Assembly: GCA_022843905.1 (NCBI GenBank)
Contig: JALHMT010000018.1
Location: forward strand, 6,344 to 70,343
Direction: 5' to 3'
Source: Rubrivivax sp.
GTDB lineage: Bacteria > Pseudomonadota > Gammaproteobacteria > Burkholderiales > Burkholderiaceae_C
DNA: 64,000 bases
Within the stretch, counting starts at the first letter, position 1. Each line of letters starts with the position of its first letter. The notes beneath the pieces are model-generated. The model did no database searches. It had not been told where the DNA came from and saw nothing but the letters and a program-made list of their open reading frames with translations. Position numbers and translations under genes: made by a program. This document shows, in pieces, positions 25,075-32,345 of the stretch.

Positions 25075-26088
25075 CTACTGTGCCTCGCGCAGGTAGCGGT
25101 CGGAGAAGGCCTTCTGCACCTCGGCCATGCGGCCGTAGTCGACGGTGCGGGCGCGGGCGTATTCGCTGGCCGGCAGGAAGCGCGCCTGCGCTTCCTTGCT
25201 GATGGCCGACGCGCGCACCGGCCGCAGGAAGGCGTTGGCCCAGATCGCCTGGCCTTCGTTGGACAGGATGAAGTCCAGCGCCTTCTGCCCGTTGGCGGCA
25301 TTCGGACCCTTGGCCACCACGCTCATCACGTAGGGCACGACGACGGTGCCTTCGGCCGGGATCACGAACTCGACGTTGGCCTTGTCCTTGTACTTGGCGC
25401 GGTAGGCATTGAAGTCGTAGTCGAGCAGGATGGCGATCTCGCCCGACAGCACGCGCGCGTAGGACGTCTGCTTGGGCACGATGGGCTCGTTCTTCTTCAG
25501 CGCCTTGAACCATTCGATGGCCGGGCCGAAGTTGTCCATGCTGCCGCCACGCGCGTTGTTCACCGCCACCGCGCCCACGTAGCCGACGAAGGCCGAGGCC
25601 GGATCGAGGTAGCCCACCAGGCCCTTGTACTCGGGCTTCAGCAGATCGGCCCAGGAGCGCGGCACGGGCTTGCCCTTGAGCGCGTCGACGTTGACCATGA
25701 AGCCCAGCGTACCCGAGTGGATGGTGAACCAGTGGCCTTCGGGGTCCTTCAGGCCGTCGGGGATCTCGGCCCAGCCGGCGGGCTTGTAGGCGGCCGTGAC
25801 GCCTTCCTTCCTGGCCTGGATGCCGAAGGTGACGCCGTAGTAGGCCATGTCGGCCACCGGGCTGGCCTTCTCGGCCACCAGCTGTGCCAGCGTCTGGCCC
25901 GAGTTCTTGTTGTCGGGCGGCACGGTGATGCCGGTCTTGGCCTTGATGGCGCGCAGCTGGCTGGCCCAGTCGGCCCACTCGGGCGGGCAGTTGTAGCAGA
26001 TGGCGGTCTGCGCCATGGCGCTGGCACCGGCCAGCAACCCGAAGGCGACGGCGGCCGCCCTCAGGAGTCGGGAAGGGGAGAAGTTCAT
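25075..26088 (-). CDS. ABC importer periplasmic substrate-binding protein
   Basis: A 337-residue protein. A signal peptide (LLRAAAVAFGLLAGASAMAQ) is followed by a type 2 binding fold with TAICYNCPPEWADW, GITVPPDNKNSGQTLAQL, YYGVTFGIQA and FLRPVRASAI. It resembles the PotD/AfuA/PhnS group. The binding pocket cannot be read by eye; the phosphodiesterase in the operon suggests an organophosphodiester or phosphonate ligand. AAGGACATC precedes the ATG, which overlaps the stop of the regulator gene. Confidence 0.88.
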   Translation of the reverse strand: MNFSPSRLLRAAAVAFGLLAGASAMAQTAICYNCPPEWADWASQLRAIKAKTGITVPPDNKNSGQTLAQLVAEKASPVADMAYYGVTFGIQARKEGVTAAYKPAGWAEIPDGLKDPEGHWFTIHSGTLGFMVNVDALKGKPVPRSWADLLKPEYKGLVGYLDPASAFVGYVGAVAVNNARGGSMDNFGPAIEWFKALKKNEPIVPKQTSYARVLSGEIAILLDYDFNAYRAKYKDKANVEFVIPAEGTVVVPYVMSVVAKGPNAANGQKALDFILSNEGQAIWANAFLRPVRASAISKEAQARFLPASEYARARTVDYGRMAEVQKAFSDRYLREAQ

Positions 26089-27146
26089 GGTGATGTCCTT
26101 CGTGGCAGTGAGGGGGAAGTCCCCGGGGACGGAACACGGGCTGGGGCGATGGATTCGCCTTCCCGGAAGTGAAGGTCCAGCGTGAGGCTGTGGGCGGGCC
26201 CGAGCCGGACCGGGCCGGCCAGCGCCTGCACCAGCAGCTCGACGCTGCGCCGGCCGATCTCGGTGCTGGGTTGCACGATCGTCGACAGGGCGGGCGTGAG
26301 GTCTTCGCCCAGCGCGATGCCGTCGAAGCCGGCCACCGAGAGGTCCTCGGGAACGCGCAACCCGACCTGATGCGCCGCGCGCATGCAGCGGATGGCCAGC
26401 AGGTCGTTCGAGCACACCACGGCGGTCGGTGCCTGCGGCATCACGCGACGGGCCGCGAGGTACTCGGCCATGCGCTCGGTGGCGCCTTCCATGAAGGGCA
26501 CCTCCAGCAGTTGCGGCTTCAGGCGCGCGGCGGCCATGCCTTCCAGGTAGCCCTGATGGCGCTGCTGGGCACGGTCGGAAGTGGCCAGGGCGCCGCTGAC
26601 CATCAGGATGCGGCGGTGTCCGAGCGCGTGCAGGCGGCCCACCAGCGACGTCACCGCGGCCTGGCCGTCGACCGACACGCAGGGGTGGCGGGCATGGCGG
26701 TTGTAGATCAGCACGTAGGGCGACTTCGCCGCTCGCAGGCGGGCCAGCACCGCGGAGCGCGCCGCGTTGGCCACGCACAGGATCAGCGCATCGACGCCAC
26801 GCGCCAGCAGCAGGTTGGCGGCATGCGTCTCGTGCGCCAGTTCGTAGTCGGTGGTGAACGGCACGATCGAGTAGCCGGCCGCCGCGGCGGCCTGGGCGAT
26901 GCCCTGCAGGCACTCCGCGAACACCGGATTCGACAGCGTCGGCAGCACGACGCCGAGGGCCCGTGTGCGCTGGGTGCGCAGCGAGCGCGCGCTGATGTTG
27001 GGGCGGTACCCCAGGGCCGCGGCGGCGGCCTGCACCCTCTCACGCAGCGCCGGGCGGACCGTCTCGGGTGCGTTGAAGACACGCGAGACCGTGGCCGGCG
27101 ACACACCGGCCTCGTGGGAAACGTCGCGGATCGTCAAGGGTTTCAA
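26085..27146 (-). CDS. LacI-family transcriptional regulator of the importer operon
   Basis: A 353-residue protein starting at TTG. The N-terminal helix-turn-helix (TIRDVSHEAGVSPATVSRVF) and hinge (NISARSLRTQRT) are canonical. The rest is a periplasmic-binding-protein-like sensor domain with VVLPTLSNPVFAE and VAGFDGIALGEDLTP. It is the first gene of the operon and overlaps the binding-protein ATG. A perfect palindrome sits 17 bases upstream of its start, so it probably represses its own operon and is released by the transported compound or a product. Confidence 0.92.
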   Translation of the reverse strand: MKPLTIRDVSHEAGVSPATVSRVFNAPETVRPALRERVQAAAAALGYRPNISARSLRTQRTRALGVVLPTLSNPVFAECLQGIAQAAAAAGYSIVPFTTDYELAHETHAANLLLARGVDALILCVANAARSAVLARLRAAKSPYVLIYNRHARHPCVSVDGQAAVTSLVGRLHALGHRRILMVSGALATSDRAQQRHQGYLEGMAAARLKPQLLEVPFMEGATERMAEYLAARRVMPQAPTAVVCSNDLLAIRCMRAAHQVGLRVPEDLSVAGFDGIALGEDLTPALSTIVQPSTEIGRRSVELLVQALAGPVRLGPAHSLTLDLHFREGESIAPARVPSPGTSPSLPRRTSP

Positions 27147-27163
27147 GGCGCCTCGCGGAGGAA

Positions 27164-27181
27164 TCTGAAATCGATTTCAGA
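27164..27181. promoter_or_regulatory. palindromic LacI-type operator
   Basis: TCTGAAATCGATTTCAGA is an 18-base perfect inverted repeat with the central CG typical of LacI/GalR operators. It lies immediately upstream of the regulator gene and would cover its promoter. Confidence 0.85.
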
Positions 27182-27318
27182 ATACCTCGCAAGCGTGACG
27201 CCTTCGTGACGACAGCGCCTTGGGAATTTCCCTGGCCCCCGGCGCCGAATCGATCGCGCCGCGCGCCAGCGTTGTGCGACTGGCCGAGGCGAGTTGTAGC
27301 GACTGGCCTGGCCTTCAG

Positions 27319-27577
27319 ATGCCAGAGGGGTCGGAGCTCGCGGCCAGCCCTGGTCAGATCGCATTCGCGACCGAAAGAGCGGGCGGCCAGCAAGGGCCCG
27401 GTCATCATCACCGATCGCGGCCGCCCCGCGCATGTGCTGCTGACGATCGAGGCCTACCAAAAGCTCACCCAGAGAGCCGCCAGCATTGCCGACCTGCTGG
27501 CCATGCCCGGAGTGGCCGACATCGACTTTGAAGCCCCGCGCATGGGCCACATCGCACGCCCAGCCGATCTCAGCTGA
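27319..27577 (+). pseudogene. Phd/YefM-type antitoxin, N-terminal part frame-disrupted
   Basis: The C-terminal 60 residues are a normal Phd-like antitoxin of the type paired with PIN toxins: GPVIITDRGRPAHVLLTIEAYQKL, SIADLLAMPGVADIDFEAPRMG and RPADLS at the end. No usable start codon lies close upstream in that frame. The expected N-terminal helix seems to continue in another frame (GQIAFATERA, from the ATG at 27319), joined if one G is removed near 27395. The stop overlaps the toxin start (TGATG). Either the antitoxin is damaged or a start I did not recognise is used. Confidence 0.6.
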
Positions 27578-28017
27578 TGTTTGTCCTCGACACCCATGTC
27601 GTCTTGGAACTTCGCAAGGCCAAGGCGGGCAAGGCCCATCGGAACGTGGCGACATGGGCCGCCGGTGTACCCGCTGCTGCACTGTTCGTATCGGCCATCA
27701 CCATTCTGGAGTTGGAAACCGGCGTGCTGCTGGTGCAGCGCCGCGACCCCAAACAAGGCGCCTTGCTCAGGGCTTGGATGGATCACCATGTCTTGCCTGC
27801 ATTTTCGGACCGCGTCCTGCCAGTGGACACCGCCGTGGCGCAGCGATGCGCTGCCCTGCATGTGCCTGACCCGAGATCTGAGCGTGACGCCCTCATCGCC
27901 GCCACCGCCATGGTGCATGGCATGACCGTCGTCACCCGCAACGTGACCGACTTCGCGGCGACCGGGGCGCTCCTGCTCAACCCATGGGAGGCGGTGGTGC
28001 TGCCCCGCAGTCGCTGA
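27577..28017 (+). CDS. PIN-domain toxin (VapC/FitB-like)
   Basis: A 146-residue PIN nuclease. The acidic metal-binding set is intact: D5 (VLDTHVV), E45 (TILELETG), D104 (ERDALIAA) and D125 (NVTDF). Proteins of this group cut RNA and are silenced by an antitoxin encoded just upstream, here overlapping by one base. An intact toxin beside a damaged antitoxin is unexpected unless the toxin is silent or weak. Confidence 0.88.
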   Translation: MFVLDTHVVLELRKAKAGKAHRNVATWAAGVPAAALFVSAITILELETGVLLVQRRDPKQGALLRAWMDHHVLPAFSDRVLPVDTAVAQRCAALHVPDPRSERDALIAATAMVHGMTVVTRNVTDFAATGALLLNPWEAVVLPRSR

Positions 28018-28180
28018 GCACGCTGATGTCCGAAGTGGGTGAACCGCAGCGGACCCGCCGTTCAGCCACGACCACAGCTGGCCGAGACCCCCAGTTCGCC
28101 GTCGACGCCGACAGCGGCCACTGGGTCTGCCGAGGGTTGAGCGACGGGTCTTCGAGACGCTGACCTCACGATGAAGGGCA

Positions 28181-29551
28181 TCAAGCCACGCGGATCAGCT
28201 TCTTGTTGACGAACTCGTGGATGCCCGAGGCCGCGAGTTCACGGCCATAGCCCGAGTTCTTGACGCCGCCGAACGGGAGGTCGGGCAGCGACACCGCGGC
28301 CGAGTTGACGAACACCATCCCGGTGTCGATCTGCCGCGCCACCCGACGGCCACGCTCGACGTCCTGGGTGAACACCGAGCCGCCCAGTCCGAACGGCGAG
28401 TGGTTGGCCAGCGCCACGGCGGCGGCCTCATCGGGCACGCGAAAGAACAGCGCCACTGGACCGAACAATTCTTCGTTGAACACCGGGTTGTCCTCGGTGA
28501 TGTCGGCCAGGATGGTCGGCCGCATGAAGTTGCCCTGCGTGCCGGCCACCCGCTGGCCGCCCAGCAGCAACTTGGCGCCATGGGCGACGGCGGTCTGCAC
28601 CTGCTGCTCGAGCTTGTCCAGGGCATCGGCCGAGCTGAGCGGCGCCAGCGTGCTGGCCTCGTCCATCGGGTCGCCGGGCTGGAACCGGGCCATCGCCGCC
28701 TTGAACTGCTCCAGAAACTCATCGGCCACGGCGTCGAGCACGACGAAGCGTTTGGAGGCCGTGCAGGCCTGGCCCGCATTGCCCATCCGGCCACTGACCG
28801 CCTGCTTCACCGCACGCGCCATGTCGGCGTCTTCCAGGACGATGAAGGCGTCGCTGCCGCCGAGCTCCAGGGTCGATTTCTTCAGGTTCCGGCCCGCCTG
28901 CGCGGCCACCACGGCACCAGCGGCTTCGCTGCCGGTCAGGGCCACGCCACGCACACGGGGGTCGTCGATCAGAGCGGCCACCTGGTCCTTCGACAAGAAC
29001 AGGTTGGTGTAGGCGCCGGCCGGCAGGCCGGCGTCGAGCATCAGCTGCTCGAAGGCCAGCGCACATTGCGGCACGTTGGAAGCGTGCTTGACCATCACCA
29101 CGTTGCCGGCCATCAGGTTGGGCGCGGCGAAGCGGGCGACCTGGTAGTACGGATAGTTCCAGGGCTCGACACCGAACAGCACGCCCAGGGGGCTGCTCTC
29201 CACGACCGCCTGGCCCTTGTCGGTCTTCAGCGGCTCGGGCGCCAGGAACGCCTCGGCGTTGTCGGCGTAGTAGTCGATGATGGCCGCGCTCAGCGCCACT
29301 TCGCCGACGCTCTGGGCGATCAGCTTGCCCATCTCTCGCGTGGCCAGTTCCGCCAGGGCCTGCTGGCGCTCGCGCATCAGCCCGGCGGCGCGCTTGAGCA
29401 ATGCCTTGCGCTGCGCGAAGCCGTGGTCCCGCCAGGTGTCGGTGAAGCAGGCTTGCGCGGTCTGCAGCCTGGCTTGCAGTTGCTCGTCGCTCAGTTCGTC
29501 GAAGGACTTCTCCACCGATTGGGTAAAGGGGTTGGTGCTGCGATAGGCCAT
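28181..29551 (-). CDS. NAD(P)-dependent succinate-semialdehyde-type dehydrogenase
   Basis: A 456-residue aldehyde dehydrogenase. The catalytic cysteine C263 (GNAGQACTASKRF) and the general base E229 (STLELGGSDAF) are present, as is the cofactor region GVEPWNYPYYQ. The residues around the cysteine and the overall length are closest to Sad/YneI-type succinate-semialdehyde dehydrogenases, which oxidise the aldehyde to succinate. AGGAG precedes the ATG by six bases. It is a single gene, divergent from the glutathione transferase. Substrate preference is inferred from family resemblance. Confidence 0.85.
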   Translation of the reverse strand: MAYRSTNPFTQSVEKSFDELSDEQLQARLQTAQACFTDTWRDHGFAQRKALLKRAAGLMRERQQALAELATREMGKLIAQSVGEVALSAAIIDYYADNAEAFLAPEPLKTDKGQAVVESSPLGVLFGVEPWNYPYYQVARFAAPNLMAGNVVMVKHASNVPQCALAFEQLMLDAGLPAGAYTNLFLSKDQVAALIDDPRVRGVALTGSEAAGAVVAAQAGRNLKKSTLELGGSDAFIVLEDADMARAVKQAVSGRMGNAGQACTASKRFVVLDAVADEFLEQFKAAMARFQPGDPMDEASTLAPLSSADALDKLEQQVQTAVAHGAKLLLGGQRVAGTQGNFMRPTILADITEDNPVFNEELFGPVALFFRVPDEAAAVALANHSPFGLGGSVFTQDVERGRRVARQIDTGMVFVNSAAVSLPDLPFGGVKNSGYGRELAASGIHEFVNKKLIRVA

Positions 29552-29973
29552 GGGGAACTCCTGGTTCGGTGAGGTTGGCGGATGGCCCGCTGGCCAGTGT
29601 CGGCGTGGCGGCGCGGCGGCACCGTCTGCCTGATGCATGCGCTGCACGGCCTTGGCCGCACGCGCCTGTTCCAGCGGTTGTCCCTGGCTGTGCGGACAAG
29701 CGCAGGCTAGCGCCCGGCCGGTCGGCAAGCCGCCTGAGGGCTGCCCGAACGGTTGTAGGACAAGACGCCGGGCGCCGGCCTGGTTCAGTTCAAGGCGCTG
29801 GGTGTGGCGCCCGGTTGGAGGTGTCGTCGAAGCCCGGTGTCAGGCCGGGTGTCACCGTCAGGGTCACGGTGTCCCCAGGGCGGCACCTCCGGACGGGCGC
29901 AGCGGTCAATATACGGGTCGCGCCCCCGGCACCCGGACCAGGCGCATCCCGAACCACCCACCCAGGACCCGCC
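29552..29973. other. divergent intergenic region
   Basis: 422 bases between the dehydrogenase (minus) and the glutathione transferase (plus) with no supported gene. It must contain both promoters. GGTGTC/GTCACGGTGTC words recur near 29839-29873. A TCAATATACG stretch at about 29906-29915 is the best -10 candidate for the glutathione transferase. Confidence 0.45.
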
Positions 29974-30594
29974 ATGATCACCATTCACCACCTCAACGAC
30001 TCCCGTTCCCAACGCGTGGTGTGGCTGCTGGAGGAACTCGGCACGCCCTACGAGATCGTGCACCACCAGCGTGACGCCACCACCCGGCTGGCGCCGCCCG
30101 AACTGCTGAAGGTGCATCCGCTGGGCAAGAGCCCGGTGGTCGTCGACGACGGCGTCACGGTGCACGAGTCGGGCGCGATCGTCGACTACCTGATCCGCCG
30201 CCATGGCGAGGGCCGCCTGCAGCCGGCGCCCGGCAGCGCGGACCATGAGGCCTACCAGCAGTGGCTGCACTATGCCGAGGGATCGGCGATGCTGCCGCTG
30301 ATGCTGCGCCTGTACGTCGGCCGGCTCGGCGAGGGCGGCGCGCCGCTGAAGCCGCGCATCGACAGCGAGCTGGCCAACCACCTGGGCTTCGTCGACCGGT
30401 CGCTCGAAGGCCGCGAGTTCCTCGTCGGCGAGACCCTGACCGGCGCAGACATCCAGATGAGCTTCGTCGCCGAGGCCGCCCGAGACCTGCGGGCGCAGTA
30501 TCCGGCGATGGACGCCTGGGTGCGCCGCCTGTGGGCGCGGCCGGCGTACCAGCGCGCGCTGGAACGCGGCGGGCCGTACGCGCTGGCGCGCTGA
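29974..30594 (+). CDS. glutathione S-transferase
   Basis: A 206-residue two-domain protein. The N-terminal thioredoxin-like domain begins ITIHHLNDSRSQRVVWLLEEL and includes the glutathione-binding HPLGKSPVVVDDG and the cis-proline/ESGAIVDYL stretch. The C-terminal all-helical domain runs from about residue 88, with LVGETLTGADIQMSF as the family's N-capping box. Cytoplasmic conjugation or reduction role; substrate unknown. CCAGGACC precedes the ATG. Confidence 0.9.
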   Translation: MITIHHLNDSRSQRVVWLLEELGTPYEIVHHQRDATTRLAPPELLKVHPLGKSPVVVDDGVTVHESGAIVDYLIRRHGEGRLQPAPGSADHEAYQQWLHYAEGSAMLPLMLRLYVGRLGEGGAPLKPRIDSELANHLGFVDRSLEGREFLVGETLTGADIQMSFVAEAARDLRAQYPAMDAWVRRLWARPAYQRALERGGPYALAR

Positions 30595-30878
30595 TGGCCG
30601 ATCGTTGATCGAAGCGGCGCGGAATGCAGTTTGGCCGCGATCAGCCGCGGCACTGACAGGCCGTTGAAATGCCCTCGACGCCGCCGCACGCCCGCCGGCC
30701 AAGGCAAGCAACCCGACGCGGAGCCTGGCCCGTCGCAGCAACTCGTGCAAGACCTGCAAGGCGGTGGCGCTGCCGTCGCCAAGCCCTTGTCCTCGCTCAC
30801 CTGTCAGAGCATGCCTTCCGGCGCGCCGCGGCTGGCTTCGGACAAACCTTCAGGGAAACGCCGCTGCGCCGGCGGCGC

Positions 30879-32255
30879 TCAGGGGCACTTCAGATCGAGT
30901 GCCGGCTCGTCCCGCACCGCCGCCGCCGCATCGACCTGCTTGATCGACGGGCCGCACAGCACCTCGACGCGATCGGTCAGGCGCTTGACGACGTCTTCGG
31001 CGCGCCACTGGCGCGGCACCGGGCGGCTGGGGTCACCGTCCTTGGCAGGCTGCGTCATCACCAGGGCCGCCGTGCCGGCAGCCAGCGGTGCGGCCATCGA
31101 CGTGCCGCTCCAGGTGCCCCAGCCGCCGCCGGGCACGGTGCTGACGATGTTCGCGCCGGGGGCGGCCACGCCGATCCAGCCGCCGTAGTTGGCGAAGGGC
31201 GCGAGCTGTCGGTCGATGGTGCTGGCGGTGACCGCCAGCGAACCCTTGACCTCCTCGGCCGCGGGGTACAGGCGCTCGATGTCGTTGCCGGCGTTGCCGG
31301 CCGCGGCGATCACCACCGCGCCGCGGCCCTGGCGGCAGCGCTCGCGGTCGGCGTCGAAGCCGGCGTCCTTGAAGTCGCCGTCGTCGTCGTCGTCGAAGGA
31401 GAAGTCGCAGGTCACCAGGCGCGTCACCGTCTTGAGCAGCTGCGTCTCCCGCGTGCCGCCCAGGCTGAAGTTGACGACATGGGCGCCGTCGTCGGTGGCC
31501 GGGTCGCCGTCGGGGTCGACGGCCCAGCCCAGCGCCTCGGCCAGCACCCAGGCGTTGCCGCGGCCCTGCGCGTCGAGCACGCGCGCCGGCATCAGCCGGG
31601 CGCCGGGGGCCGACAGGGCCACCAGGCCGGCGACGTGCGTGCCGTGGCCGAAGCCGGCGTCGGCGCGCGTGCCGACTTCGGCGGGCACGTCGTCACCGTC
31701 GACGAAGTCGCGACCCAGCACATGGCCGCCGGGCTGGCGCGCCAGGCGCGGCACCAGCACCGGGTGCGACAGGTCGATGCCGGTGTCCAGCACGGCCACG
31801 CGGATGCCCTGGCCGGTGGTCACGGCATGTGCCTCGGGCAGCCGCAAGGCCACCGGCGCCCACTGGCCGACGTAGGCCCCGGCGTCACCGCCGATGGCCC
31901 ACACCGACACGTTGCGCCCGCCGGGCATCTGGGTGGCCGTGTTCAGCTCGGCGTACTGCACGCCGGGGTGGTCGCCCAGGGACTTGAGCAGGCGCGCCAC
32001 GTTGGCACCGGCCGGGCCGCGCAGCCGCCAGATCGGCCGCTGGCCGAACTGCTCGACCACCGTCAGGCGGAAGCGCGCGGCCAGCGCCTGCACCGACGTG
32101 CCGTCGCGCAGCTGCACCACGATGTCAGGGCCGGCGGCCACGGCCAGGGGCTGCAGGCGCTCCTCGGCGACCACCGTCTCTTCTGCCGAGCCGCCGCAAG
32201 CGGCCAGGAAAGCCACGCCAAGGAGGATCGAACCGGGAATGTGCAGTCGGGTCAT
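30879..32255 (-). CDS. subtilisin-like (S8) serine peptidase, predicted lipoprotein
   Basis: A 458-residue protein. The N-terminus has a lipobox (LLGVAFLAAC, lipidated C20), so the enzyme is probably anchored in the envelope. An inhibitor-I9-like propeptide spans about 40-110. The catalytic triad is intact: D157 (VAVLDTGID), H207 (GFGHGTHVAG) and S386 (SGTSMAAP), with oxyanion N321. An acidic insert (DFSFDDDDDGDFKDAGF, about 284-300) may bind calcium. It is the last of five same-strand genes with a sigma factor and a CHAT protease, 90 bases behind the CHAT gene. Confidence 0.9.
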   Translation of the reverse strand: MTRLHIPGSILLGVAFLAACGGSAEETVVAEERLQPLAVAAGPDIVVQLRDGTSVQALAARFRLTVVEQFGQRPIWRLRGPAGANVARLLKSLGDHPGVQYAELNTATQMPGGRNVSVWAIGGDAGAYVGQWAPVALRLPEAHAVTTGQGIRVAVLDTGIDLSHPVLVPRLARQPGGHVLGRDFVDGDDVPAEVGTRADAGFGHGTHVAGLVALSAPGARLMPARVLDAQGRGNAWVLAEALGWAVDPDGDPATDDGAHVVNFSLGGTRETQLLKTVTRLVTCDFSFDDDDDGDFKDAGFDADRERCRQGRGAVVIAAAGNAGNDIERLYPAAEEVKGSLAVTASTIDRQLAPFANYGGWIGVAAPGANIVSTVPGGGWGTWSGTSMAAPLAAGTAALVMTQPAKDGDPSRPVPRQWRAEDVVKRLTDRVEVLCGPSIKQVDAAAAVRDEPALDLKCP

Positions 32256-32345
32256 GGGCTGGCTCGGAAGTGAAGCTGGGCGCACAGAGCGATCGCGGCC
32301 GCGTCTGATACATGGAGAGGCGGCGATTCTGGTCGAAGCAGGACC

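Noticed and set aside
24547-26172. A 541-codon plus-strand frame opposite the importer genes.
   Set aside because: Shadow of the permease and binding-protein genes; the real frames overlap neatly as an operon and carry all family motifs.
30595-30878. A possible terminator hairpin (CGATC-GTT-GATCG) after the glutathione transferase.
   Set aside because: The stem is only five base pairs and has no following T-tract.
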